Made by a program: the position numbers and the translations under genes
From: Porphyromonadaceae bacterium UBA3318
Lineage (GTDB): Bacteria; Bacteroidota; Bacteroidia; Bacteroidales; Muribaculaceae
Assembly (NCBI GenBank): GCA_002361235.1
Contig: DESI01000009.1
Span: 32,864-46,257 of the forward strand
DNA: 13,394 nt
Direction: 5' to 3'
In this document: piece after piece, positions 1-6,969 of the stretch
Numbering within the stretch: the stretch's first letter is position 1
How the letters are laid out: each line of letters opens with the position of its first letter
The notes under the pieces: generated by a model
Told to the model about the DNA's origin: nothing
Databases searched by the model: none
The model's input: only the letters and a program-made list of their open reading frames with translations

Positions 1-19
1 TCTCGTCCTCTCCGCCAAC

Positions 20-50
20 AAAAAAGAGAACCTCACCGGTTCTCTTTTTT
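20..50. terminator. Bidirectional intrinsic terminator hairpin
   Basis: A perfect inverted repeat: the arm at 20-32 (six A then GAGAACC) pairs with 38-50 (GGTTCTC then six T) around the 5-base loop TCACC. The A tract on one side and T tract on the other give a U-run after the stem on either strand, so it can end transcription from both directions. It probably closes a gene lying to the left of the window. The pairing is seen directly; termination is inferred from the form. Confidence 0.85.
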
Positions 51-300
51 AGTTTTATAGCTTCACGCAAGCCTGCAAGACTTAGAGAGGGTCAGCGGAT
101 TTAGAGACTCCATCATAGTGTACGCTCTGTGTACACCGTATAAGATAAGCTCCATAAGAACCATCCTTGCCAAGATCGATAAATACTCAGACTGTTTTCA
201 TTATCGTAACGCTTGTCTTGATCAGTTCGTAAGTATAGCTTACATACTGAAATTTCAAAACTGAAAAGGAGCCATTCAGTCAGAACTTTATCACGAAACT
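51..300. other. AT-rich stretch with no recognisable gene
   Basis: No coding region is recognised here. It is visibly richer in A+T than the genes to its right. One frame on the plus strand stays open from 61 to 261 but has no ATG and its translation resembles nothing I know. Small inverted repeats are present, for example GTAAG/CTTAC around 231-245. It may be decayed mobile or foreign DNA together with the neighbouring ORF6N remnant, but that is inference. Confidence 0.4.
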
Positions 301-327
301 TTTAAGGTCGCAAATTGCGACCTCAAA
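301..327. repeat. 27-bp palindrome, copy 1 (3' of ORF6N remnant)
   Basis: An interrupted palindrome: AGGTCGCAA (305-313), one central A, TTGCGACCT (315-323), extended by TTT/AAA outer bases with one mismatched pair (304/324). It begins 16 bases beyond the stop codon of the minus-strand ORF6N remnant. Length and design match the palindromes at 535-561 and 1418-1444. There is no T tract after it on either strand, so it is not a classical intrinsic terminator. Confidence 0.85.
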
Positions 328-343
328 TATTATTCACACGTGA

Positions 344-535
344 TTATCTCAGCTGTGAAAGGATGTCACCGGGATTCCGGTGCATCTTACTGAATGCGAC
401 TATCTTCTTGCCCGGGTCCTTGATTGAGCCGCCGATGAAGTAGACGGTATCGTCTATGATCAGGAAGCGGTCATGCACATTCGTGCAATGCCTTACCTCT
501 ATTCGCGGATACTGGGCGTTATGTCGGCGCAGTGT
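344..535 (-). pseudogene. Truncated C-terminal remnant of an ORF6N-type protein (HKD/PLD-like tail)
   Basis: A minus-strand frame of 63 codons ends at TAA (344-346) and has no start codon; the frame is closed upstream by TGA at 557-559, inside the palindrome at 535-561. Its translation carries HNAQYP (residues 5-10), HDRFLIID (21-28), FIGGSIKD (33-40) and KKIVAFSKM (43-51). This order matches, from memory, the C-terminal HKD/phospholipase D-like segment of Bacteroidetes proteins annotated with an N-terminal ORF6N DNA-binding domain. That N-terminal domain, normally about 200 residues or more, is entirely missing. The residues that remain look well preserved and free of internal stops, so the truncation may be recent. 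A functional short protein is unlikely without a start codon. The family assignment is likely but not certain; that it is a remnant is well supported. Confidence 0.72.
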
Positions 536-561
536 TTGAGGTGCAAAAATTGCACCTCAAA
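535..561. repeat. 27-bp palindrome, copy 2 (3' of tlpA)
   Basis: A perfect 12-bp inverted repeat, TTTGAGGTGCAA (535-546) and TTGCACCTCAAA (550-561), around three A residues. It lies 19 bases past the tlpA stop codon and abuts the broken upstream end of the ORF6N remnant. Compared with copy 1 the inner stem differs on both arms in a pairing-preserving way (GGTCGCAA/TTGCGACC against AGGTGCAA/TTGCACCT), while the outer TTT.AGGT...ACCTCAAA bases are shared. Confidence 0.9.
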
Positions 562-580
562 TTATCGAAGCTCGGTGCGG

Positions 581-1339
581 TCACCGGGTCAGGGATTCGA
601 TGACGGAGACGGCTTGGGACTGGTTCTCGGGGGAGGCGCCGACTTTGGCATAGCGGACTGTGCCGCTCTTGTCGACGACGATGGTAAGGGGAAAGCCCTC
701 GTTACCGACCAGCGCCACTAAATCGGAGGCTTCCTGAAGATGCGTCCAGGTAAACTTGTGGCGCGTTACGATGGGCAGGATTTCTTCCCAGTTGTGTCGG
801 GAGGCTGAAAGGAAAACCACATCTGGAAACCGTTCCTTCCATTCCGAAAGTATCGGCATCTCGCGGCGGCATGGCCCGCACTCCGTCTGCCAGAGATTTA
901 TGACGTAAACCTTTCCTTTAAGTTTCTCATTATTCCATACATTTCCGTCTATATCCGGATATTCAAACCGGATCATCGGCTCACCTACCTTGACGCCGAT
1001 TCCCTCATATTTACCGACGGTCTGCGGTTTACGTCCGTCATAGTCACGGATCAGTTTCCCGGCATATTGAACCCGTTCCGCCGGGATGGCTTTTGCCGTC
1101 ACGGATTCGTCCATAACATATCCTTCGGGGAGATATACGCCTAAGACCTTGGCTCCGTCAGGGTCCTTCAGTATAGCTATTGTCGAACCTCCGGACATAA
1201 TTGATTTCAGTGGCATCGACTTATCAAAGAATAATCCGTCCACTATCGTGGCGGCCTTTACAAGGCTGTCGCCCGGCGTCTGAGAACAGACACTCAGACT
1301 GCTAACTAATGATAAAAGTATCGCCGTAAAGAACTTCAT
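581..1339 (-). CDS. TlpA-family secreted thioredoxin-like protein
   Basis: A 252-residue exported protein of the TlpA/ResA thioredoxin-like family, which reduces or exchanges disulfides outside the cytoplasm in Bacteroidetes. The N-terminus has a hydrophobic signal segment (about 4-18) ending in LSVC; the Cys could be a weak lipobox, but Val at -1 is unusual, so cleavage type is open. An unassigned N-terminal domain covers about 25-115. The thioredoxin-like domain covers about 118-250, with the W-x-x-x-CGPC active site (W150, C154, C157) and the cis-proline loop G-F-P (P217). The start at 1339 is chosen over upstream in-frame codons at 1453, 1399 and 1363: it directly precedes the signal peptide, and a -7 box (TAATTTTG) at 1366-1373 would start the transcript downstream of those codons. 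The longer frame would also read through the palindrome at 1418-1444. Substrate unknown. Confidence 0.9.
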   Translation of the reverse strand: MKFFTAILLSLVSSLSVCSQTPGDSLVKAATIVDGLFFDKSMPLKSIMSGGSTIAILKDPDGAKVLGVYLPEGYVMDESVTAKAIPAERVQYAGKLIRDYDGRKPQTVGKYEGIGVKVGEPMIRFEYPDIDGNVWNNEKLKGKVYVINLWQTECGPCRREMPILSEWKERFPDVVFLSASRHNWEEILPIVTRHKFTWTHLQEASDLVALVGNEGFPLTIVVDKSGTVRYAKVGASPENQSQAVSVIESLTR

Positions 1340-1365
1340 ATTTACAAGGCTTCGTACATTCATGG

Positions 1366-1373
1366 CAAAATTA
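1366..1373 (-). promoter_or_regulatory. Candidate Bacteroidetes -7 box for tlpA
   Basis: On the minus strand the bases read TAATTTTG, an exact match to the Bacteroidetes -7 consensus TAnnTTTG. Transcription would begin near 1359, leaving about 20 bases of leader before the chosen tlpA start at 1339. I see no good -33 TTG at the expected distance, so this rests on the -7 match and position. Confidence 0.5.
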
Positions 1374-1417
1374 CAATATTTAATCAAAAAAGCAGTCATA
1401 ACTATGTATTTTTCATT

Positions 1418-1444
1418 CAATTGTCGCAAAATTTGCGACAGTTG
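1418..1444. repeat. 27-bp palindrome, copy 3 (3' of yaaA, 5' of tlpA)
   Basis: The core arms TGTCGCAAA (1422-1430) and TTTGCGACA (1432-1440) flank one A; the outer CAA/TTG pairs continue after one T/G mismatch (1421/1441), giving 27 bases in all. It begins 5 bases past the yaaA stop codon and lies upstream of the tlpA promoter candidate. It shares the inner GTCGCAA/TTGCGAC stem with copy 1 but has different outer pairs that still match each other. Confidence 0.85.
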
Positions 1445-1449
1445 CCCTG

Positions 1450-2226
1450 TCATGCGGTGACGAACGAGAGGTATGACGGGTAGCGGGGGCCGGCGGGGTC
1501 GGGCATGAAGTCGGGGGACTCAAGTGTGGCGATGTCGGCGGGTGACGAGAGGCCGTTGCGGACTATCTGGTCCAGCAGGCGGCCGCGCAGTTCCTTCAGC
1601 CGACCGGCATTGGGCGTTTTCATGGCGTCGGTGCCGTCGTACATCTTGAAATCAACCTTATACACGTTGGCGAATCGCTTTATCAGCTTCCAGTCCACGC
1701 ATTTGGCGGCATCCGACGGCAGGAGGTCGATGATGACGGTGTCGCCTTTAGCGCGAAGCTCCTGCGCCAGGGCTATGGTCACGTCCTTCTTCCAGTATTT
1801 CATCAGGGTCTCGCCAAGCGGGGCGACATGACTCTTGAAATCAAATCTGTATGGCTTGACGATGTCGTCGGGCCGCAGCCATCCATACAGCGAGGAGACG
1901 ATGCGCACGTTGTCTTGCAGAAACGCCCTCTGCCCGGCATCATATCCGGCAACGCCAAGCTGACGGAACACTACGCCGGTGAATGCCTCGGCAGCGCGGA
2001 GGCCCGTCGTTTTGTTGGGAAACTCGTATATCATGCGGCGCAGCGAGGCGGCGAGACGCAGGGTGATGCCGGCCTCTGCGGCCAGCTGCTCCGGAGTGCG
2101 GTCGCGCAACGAGTCCATGATGGCATTCGCTATGCCGTCGAACAGCGGCCGGCACGCCGCGAATTCCTCTCGGCTCACCTCCGTCTCCGCGGACGCCATC
2201 GTTTTCGATTCAGCTATCAGTATCAT
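1450..2226 (-). CDS. yaaA: Peroxide stress protein YaaA (DUF328/UPF0246)
   Basis: 258 residues, the usual full length for YaaA. In E. coli this protein binds DNA and limits damage under hydrogen peroxide by lowering free intracellular iron; the same role is inferred here. The N-terminus MILIAESKTM matches the family's typical M-x-I-L-I-S-P-A-K-T-L opening, which fixes the start. Further family marks are LYGWLRPDD (113-121), KPYRFDF (124-130) and the LPSDAAKCVDW region (169-179), which corresponds to the family's NLAS/E-Y-xK segment. No signal peptide or membrane segment, so cytoplasmic. It reads away from the GH30 gene, sharing an 82-base divergent region, and is followed at once by a 27-bp palindrome. 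Peroxide control of this copy is not visible in the sequence. Confidence 0.93.
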   Translation of the reverse strand: MILIAESKTMASAETEVSREEFAACRPLFDGIANAIMDSLRDRTPEQLAAEAGITLRLAASLRRMIYEFPNKTTGLRAAEAFTGVVFRQLGVAGYDAGQRAFLQDNVRIVSSLYGWLRPDDIVKPYRFDFKSHVAPLGETLMKYWKKDVTIALAQELRAKGDTVIIDLLPSDAAKCVDWKLIKRFANVYKVDFKMYDGTDAMKTPNAGRLKELRGRLLDQIVRNGLSSPADIATLESPDFMPDPAGPRYPSYLSFVTA

Positions 2227-2308
2227 ACCCCGTCTATTATGATTTGTTAACGTAAATATTCATAAATAATTATTAACTTTACGCATCCTAACATCATAAA
2301 CCTGATAC
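2227..2308. promoter_or_regulatory. Divergent promoter region yaaA / GH30
   Basis: An 82-base AT-rich spacer between two divergent genes. On the plus strand TAACTTTA at 2274-2281 matches TAnnTTTG except for the last base and would put the GH30 transcript start near 2288, about 20 bases before its ATG. No matching -33 TTTG is found at the normal distance; the nearest (2243-2246) is 27 bases away. The yaaA promoter must also lie here, but I cannot pick a convincing box. Confidence 0.4.
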
Positions 2309-3871
2309 ATGAGACTCGGAATATTATCGCTATCACTTCTCACGGCAGGCTGTCTGAGCATTGCATCCGCTAAAGAAACCGTCGTGATCAACCCTGACAA
2401 AGTCTATCAGTCTATCGACGGCTTCGGCGCGTCGGACGCCTGGAGCATGCGCTTTGTCGGCGAGATGCCGCCGGCCACACAGAACGCCGTGGCCGACCTA
2501 CTGTTCAGCTCCGACACGGATACCAACCGTAATCCCAAGGGTATAGGTCTGAGCATCTGGCGCTTCAACATCGGCGCCGGCAGCGTGGAGCAGGGCGACA
2601 GCAGCCGGATCAATTTCGGCACCCGCACAGACTGTTTCCTCAACCCCGACGGCACTTACGACTGGAACAAGCAGGCCGGACAGCGACGGTTCCTGACGTT
2701 GGCCAAGGAGCGCGGCGTCCCCTATCTGCTCGGCTTCCTGAACTCGCCGCCGGTATATTTCACTCAGAACGGCCTGGCCACAAACACCGGCCGAGGCGGC
2801 ACATACAACCTGCAGCCCGACAAATACGATGACTTCGCCCGGTTCATGGCCGACATAATCGTAGGCCTGAAGCAGCACGACGGCATCACCATCGACTACA
2901 TCTCCCCCGTCAACGAGCCTGACGGCCACTGGAACTGGCTTGGGCCGAAGCAGGAAGGCACTCCGGCCACCACCCGCGAGATAGCGCGCGTGGCCCGCGA
3001 GCTTGACCGGGAATTCACCCGCCGCGGCATCGACACGAAAATCACCATCCCCGAATCGTCCGACTACCGCTGCATGATGGCAACCCACATGACCGACTGG
3101 CAGCGCGGATACGAAATCCGGGCCTTCTTCACGCCCGACAGCACCGACACATACGTGGGCAACCTCAAGCACCTGCCGCGCCTCATGGCCGGTCACAGCT
3201 ACTGGACCAACACTCCGGTCGAGACAATGAAGGCAACCCGCATCGCACTGAACGACACGCTGAAGAAATATGGCGTTGACTTCTGGCAGAGCGAGGTGTG
3301 CATCATGGGCAACGACGAGGAGATAGGGGGCGGCAACGGCTACGACCGCACCATGAAGACCGCCCTGTACGTGGCCCGAATGATCCACCACGACCTGGTG
3401 TACACCAACGCCCGCACCTGGCAGTGGTGGCGGGCCATCGGCGGCGACTACAAGGACGGCCTGCTGCACCAGTACAAGGATGCCGCCACGGGCAACGACT
3501 CCATCGTCGATTCCAAGCTGCTGTGGGCCTTGGGCAATTACAGCCGCTTCATCCGTCCCGGCGCCGTGCGCATCGATGTCTCCGCCCTTGACAGCAAAGG
3601 CAAGCCCGTGGCCGATTCCGTCACCGATCCCTACGGGCTGATGCTTTCGGCTTACCGCAACGCCGACGGCTCGATCGTACTGGTCGCCATAAACTATTCG
3701 GACCAAACCAAGGACTTCGCCCTGTTGCTTCCGGACAAGAAGATGACGCTGCGCCAATCCTACACCACATCCGACCTTGACGGCGAAAACCTGTCATTCA
3801 GAAAGCAGAACCTCAAATCAGGCACGACCGTGCGGATTCCGGCCAAAGCTATCGTCACCTTTACCGAATAA
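2309..3871 (+). CDS. Secreted GH30-family glycoside hydrolase
   Basis: A 520-residue exported retaining glycosidase of family GH30 (clan A). A signal peptide covers about 1-21: hydrophobic core ILSLSLLTAG, likely cut after ASA; a Cys at 15 (TAGC) makes lipoprotein processing a weaker alternative. The catalytic (beta/alpha)8 barrel begins at the typical IDGFGASDAW (36-45) and runs to about 415. The proposed acid/base is E203 in VNEPDGHW and the nucleophile is E329 in FWQSE. LNSPPVYFT (144-152) is the usual loop-4 substrate segment. The last 100 residues form the small beta-sandwich normal for GH30. The closest remembered relatives are endo-beta-1,6-galactanase-like enzymes; beta-1,6-glucanase or glucuronoxylanase activity cannot be excluded. 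It is followed after 46 bases by a GH20 lipoprotein gene, so the two are likely co-transcribed and act on the same glycans. Confidence 0.92.
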   Translation: MRLGILSLSLLTAGCLSIASAKETVVINPDKVYQSIDGFGASDAWSMRFVGEMPPATQNAVADLLFSSDTDTNRNPKGIGLSIWRFNIGAGSVEQGDSSRINFGTRTDCFLNPDGTYDWNKQAGQRRFLTLAKERGVPYLLGFLNSPPVYFTQNGLATNTGRGGTYNLQPDKYDDFARFMADIIVGLKQHDGITIDYISPVNEPDGHWNWLGPKQEGTPATTREIARVARELDREFTRRGIDTKITIPESSDYRCMMATHMTDWQRGYEIRAFFTPDSTDTYVGNLKHLPRLMAGHSYWTNTPVETMKATRIALNDTLKKYGVDFWQSEVCIMGNDEEIGGGNGYDRTMKTALYVARMIHHDLVYTNARTWQWWRAIGGDYKDGLLHQYKDAATGNDSIVDSKLLWALGNYSRFIRPGAVRIDVSALDSKGKPVADSVTDPYGLMLSAYRNADGSIVLVAINYSDQTKDFALLLPDKKMTLRQSYTTSDLDGENLSFRKQNLKSGTTVRIPAKAIVTFTE

Positions 3872-3911
3872 CAGAACTTACAATCCCACTTACAGAATAA
3901 CAGAACTTACA
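3866..3911 (+). repeat. 17-bp direct repeat in the GH30-GH20 spacer
   Basis: The 17 bases GAATAACAGAACTTACA occur at 3866-3882 and exactly again at 3895-3911, 29 bases apart. The first copy contains the GH30 stop codon (TAA 3869-3871); the second ends six bases before the GH20 ATG. This looks like a local tandem duplication. An effect on translation coupling is possible but unproven. Confidence 0.9.
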
Positions 3912-3917
3912 CTCAAT

Positions 3918-5597
3918 ATGGCAACTTTGAAACACATCATGCTGCTGGTCCCGTTATCGGCCGTAATGCTTGGCGCATGCACGTCACACCCCGTAAAGAC
4001 CGCCGACTACCGTGTGGTGCCCTTACCGCACACCATCGAGCTGACCGCCGGAGCCGAACCCTTCGTAATGTCCGGCAAGACGGCACTGAGCGTCAACCCG
4101 TCTGATTCGGCCATGATGAAGAACGCGGAACTATTCGCCGGGTACGTCAACGGACTGACAGGCATCAGGCTGAAGACAAAACAGAATCAGGATCGAAACG
4201 TCATAAAGCTTCGCTCGGAGCTGCCCGACAGCTGCCGTGAGGCATACGACATCCGCGTCTATACTGACAGCATCGTGGTGAACGGCGCCTCCCCCGCCGG
4301 CACGTTCTACGGCCTGCAGACGCTGCGCAAGGCCATCGCGGCCGACAGCACCCGCAGCTTCAACGTGGCCTACCCCGCCGGTCATATCTACGACAAGCCC
4401 CGCTTCCCCTACCGTGGCGCCCACTTCGACACCGCACGCCATTTCTTCGCGCCCGATTCGGTCAGGATATTCATAGATATGCTGGCCCTGCACAACATCA
4501 ACACCTTCCACTGGCACCTGACCGACGACCAGGGATGGCGCATGGAGATCAAGAGCCACCCCGAACTGGCTGAAAAAGGGCAGTGGCGCTCAGGCACCGT
4601 GATCGGCCCCATGAAGGAAGGGGACCAGAAGCATCTGAACGTATACGACACCGTTCGTTACGGCGGCTACTACACCCAGGACCGGATACGCGACATCATC
4701 AGGTATGCCGCCGACCGTCACATCACCATCGTGCCCGAAATCGACATGCCGGGCCACATGCAGGCACTTCTCTCCGTCTATCCGGAATTAGGCTGCACCG
4801 GAGGCCCGTACGAGGCATGGAAGGGCTGGGGCATCTCCAGGGAGGTGCTGTGCGCCGGCAATGACAGCACGTTCAGCATCATAAAGGACGTGCTTGACGA
4901 AGTAGTGAACCTGTTCCCTGGCGAATACATCCACATCGGCGGCGACGAATGCCCCAAGGACCGCTGGAAGGAATGCGCCAGATGCCAGGCCAGGATCAAG
5001 GACCTGGGACTGCGCGCCGACAGCCGGAGCAATGCCGAACAGAAGCTGCAGACATGGTTCATGGCCAAGGCCGCGAACTATCTTCAGCAGCGGGGCCGCA
5101 AGGTGATAGGCTGGAACGAGATGATGGAAGGCGGTCTGCCCGAGGGCGCCGTGGTCATGTCATGGGTAGGCATAGACGGTGCGATTGAAGCCGCCCGCAT
5201 GGGACACGACGCCATCCTGACTCCGTTCGATTATTTCTATTTCGATTTCGCACAGGGCGATCCTGCCGGGGAGCCTTTGGCGGCCCACTGGAGCCACCCT
5301 ATCCTGCTGAAGGATGTGTACTGCTTCAATCCCGCGCCTGAAGCCCTCACCGCCGACCAGCAGCGTCATATCGTGGGCGTGCAGGCCAATCTGTGGTGCG
5401 AGTACGTCCCCACGTTCCGCCACGCCCAGTACATGGAGCTGCCGCGCATGGCCGCCCTGTCCGAAGTGCAGTGGTGCGCGCAGGACAAGAAGGATTTCAA
5501 CAATTTCCTGAAGCGTCTCCACTGCCTTGCGGCACATTACGACGCCCTGGAATATAATTATGCCCGTCATACCATAGTTCAACCATCCGGCAAATGA
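3918..5597 (+). CDS. GH20 beta-N-acetylhexosaminidase lipoprotein
   Basis: 559 residues. It removes terminal beta-linked GlcNAc or GalNAc from glycans by substrate-assisted catalysis. A type II signal peptide ends in MLGAC (C21), predicting a lipid-anchored envelope protein. Residues about 30-155 form the GH20b N-terminal domain (with GTFYGLQTLR at 129-138). The catalytic barrel covers about 160-520: YRGAHFDTARHF (165-176), FHWHLTDDQGWR (197-208), PEIDMPGH (273-280) and the catalytic pair D343-E344 in HIGGDECPKDRW; GVQANLW (487-493) is the usual C-terminal barrel motif. A C-terminal extra domain, present in longer homologues, is lacking. The start at 3918 is preferred over an in-frame ATG at 3777, which lies inside GH30 and would bury the signal peptide. 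Target is plausibly mucin or host glycans, paired with the upstream GH30. Confidence 0.95.
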   Translation: MATLKHIMLLVPLSAVMLGACTSHPVKTADYRVVPLPHTIELTAGAEPFVMSGKTALSVNPSDSAMMKNAELFAGYVNGLTGIRLKTKQNQDRNVIKLRSELPDSCREAYDIRVYTDSIVVNGASPAGTFYGLQTLRKAIAADSTRSFNVAYPAGHIYDKPRFPYRGAHFDTARHFFAPDSVRIFIDMLALHNINTFHWHLTDDQGWRMEIKSHPELAEKGQWRSGTVIGPMKEGDQKHLNVYDTVRYGGYYTQDRIRDIIRYAADRHITIVPEIDMPGHMQALLSVYPELGCTGGPYEAWKGWGISREVLCAGNDSTFSIIKDVLDEVVNLFPGEYIHIGGDECPKDRWKECARCQARIKDLGLRADSRSNAEQKLQTWFMAKAANYLQQRGRKVIGWNEMMEGGLPEGAVVMSWVGIDGAIEAARMGHDAILTPFDYFYFDFAQGDPAGEPLAAHWSHPILLKDVYCFNPAPEALTADQQRHIVGVQANLWCEYVPTFRHAQYMELPRMAALSEVQWCAQDKKDFNNFLKRLHCLAAHYDALEYNYARHTIVQPSGK

Positions 5598-5625
5598 TAC
5601 GATGACTTAATCACGGCTTACATGA

Positions 5626-5658
5626 AAAAGAGTGCGGCCCCGGGGGGGTCGCACTCTT
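5626..5658 (-). terminator. Intrinsic terminator between GH20 and fabF
   Basis: AAGAGTGCG (5629-5637) pairs with CGCACTCTT (5650-5658); a G/T pair and three C-G pairs (5638-5641 with 5646-5649) extend the stem, leaving a GGGG loop. On the minus strand it is followed by a run of T (A tract 5626-5630 on plus), so it best serves the acpP-fabF transcript; it may also end the converging GH20 transcript, where the T run is poor. Confidence 0.8.
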
Positions 5659-5679
5659 ATGATATGATTTCGTAAGGAA

Positions 5680-6945
5680 TCAGCCTTCGAACTTCTTCAG
5701 GATCAGGCAGGCGTTGTGGCCGCCGAATCCGAACGTGTTGGAAAGCACGGTCTTGACGTCGCGCTTCACAGCCTTGTTGAAGGTGAAGTTGAGCTTGGGA
5801 TCCACCTCGGGATCGTCGTCGCCTTCCTCATGGTTGATGGTAGGCGGGATGATTCCGTCGGTAATGGTCTTGACGCTGAACAGGGCCTCGATGGCACCTG
5901 CGGCGCCCAAGAGGTGTCCGGTCATGGACTTGGTGGAGCTCAGGTTCATCTCGTAGGCGTGAGGGCCGAACACCTCGACTATGGCCTTGGCCTCGCTGCG
6001 GTCGCCCACGGGTGTGGAGGTACCGTGCAGGTTGATGTAGTCGATGTCCTCGGGCTTCATGCCGGCGTCCTTCAGGGCGTTCTCCATCACGAGTTTTGCG
6101 CCCAGGCCTTCGGGATGAGTGGCTGTGATGTGGTAAGCGTCGGCGCTCATGCCGCCGCCGGCCACCTCGGCGTATATGTGTGCGCCGCGGGCCTTGGCGT
6201 GCTCAAGTTCCTCAAGCACAAGCGCCGCTGCGCCCTCGCCGATCACGAATCCGTCGCGCGAGCCGCTGAAGGGACGCGAGGCGCTCTTGGGGTCGTCGTT
6301 GCGCGTGGACAGTGCCTTCATCGAATTGAAGCCGCCCACACCTGCCGGGAATACGGCAGCCTCGGCACCGCCGGCCACGATGGCGTCGGCCATGCCCAGA
6401 CGGATCACGTTGAAGGCGTCTACGAGTGCATTGTTCGAGGATGCGCATGCCGATACCGTAGCATAGTTGGGACCGCGGAACTCGTGCTTGATCGAGATGT
6501 GGCCCGCTGCTATGTCGGCAATCATTTTTGGAATGAAGAAGGGATTGTATTTCGGACCCTGCTTCTCTCCGTTGACGGCATACCATCCGGCCTCTTCCTC
6601 AAAGGTGTGAAGGCCACCGATACCTGCGGCGAATATAACGCCCACACGGTTGCGGTCAACGCCTTCGTTCTCCAGACCGGCGTCGGCTATCGCCTCGTCG
6701 GCTGCTGTCATCGCGTACATCGCGTACAGGTCCAGCTGGCGCATCTGGCGACGGTCGAAATGATCCGCCGGATTAAAGCCTTTTACCTCGCATGCGAATT
6801 GTGTCTTGAACTGGCTCGCATCGAAGTGGGTGATCGGGGCTGCGCCGCTTTCGCCGCGCTTGGCGGCTTCCCACGTGCTGGCTACGTCATTGCCCAACGG
6901 GTTGATCGTACCCAGTCCGGTCACTACAACTCTCTTTAATTCCAT
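5680..6945 (-). CDS. fabF: Beta-ketoacyl-ACP synthase II (FabF)
   Basis: 421 residues, normal length. It condenses malonyl-ACP with acyl-ACP in fatty-acid chain elongation in the cytoplasm. The N-terminus KRVVVTGLGTINPLGND is the family opening. The Cys-His-His triad is present: C167 in TVSACASS, H307 in NLHGTSTPVGD, H344 in KSMTGHLLGAAG; the C-terminal NTFGFGGHNA (403-412) is also intact. It starts 24 bases after the acpP stop codon, the classic acpP-fabF arrangement, and ends in the hairpin at 5626-5658. In many Bacteroidales rnc follows fabF; here a converging glycosidase gene does. Confidence 0.98.
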   Translation of the reverse strand: MELKRVVVTGLGTINPLGNDVASTWEAAKRGESGAAPITHFDASQFKTQFACEVKGFNPADHFDRRQMRQLDLYAMYAMTAADEAIADAGLENEGVDRNRVGVIFAAGIGGLHTFEEEAGWYAVNGEKQGPKYNPFFIPKMIADIAAGHISIKHEFRGPNYATVSACASSNNALVDAFNVIRLGMADAIVAGGAEAAVFPAGVGGFNSMKALSTRNDDPKSASRPFSGSRDGFVIGEGAAALVLEELEHAKARGAHIYAEVAGGGMSADAYHITATHPEGLGAKLVMENALKDAGMKPEDIDYINLHGTSTPVGDRSEAKAIVEVFGPHAYEMNLSSTKSMTGHLLGAAGAIEALFSVKTITDGIIPPTINHEEGDDDPEVDPKLNFTFNKAVKRDVKTVLSNTFGFGGHNACLILKKFEG

Positions 6946-6969
6946 TTATCTGGTCGGGATTGGCCCTTT

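Noticed and set aside
362..386. Hairpin (CACCGG/CCGGTG) as a terminator or RNA element
   Set aside because: It lies inside the coding frame of the ORF6N remnant and is explained by codons there.
301..561. Palindromes as a CRISPR array or attachment sites
   Set aside because: Only two copies here, not identical, with a coding remnant between them rather than regular spacers; no integrase or cas genes in the window.
535..561. Palindrome as an ordinary intrinsic terminator of tlpA
   Set aside because: The stem is strong but there is no following T run on the minus strand, and the same holds for the other two copies; termination remains possible by another route.
1340..1453. Upstream extension of tlpA to an ATG at 1453
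   Set aside because: It would overlap the yaaA stop, read through a palindrome, and put 38 residues before the signal peptide; the -7 box at 1366-1373 also lies inside it.
2498..3757. Long open frame (419 codons) on the minus strand across GH30
   Set aside because: It is antisense to a clear GH30 gene with both catalytic Glu residues; its Val/Gly/His-rich translation is typical of a GC-rich shadow frame.
3777..3917. N-terminal extension of GH20 to an ATG inside GH30
   Set aside because: It would bury the lipoprotein signal peptide; the start at 3918 gives a proper type II signal.
5716..6939. Long open frame (407 codons) on the plus strand across fabF
   Set aside because: Antisense shadow of a complete FabF; no recognisable domain.
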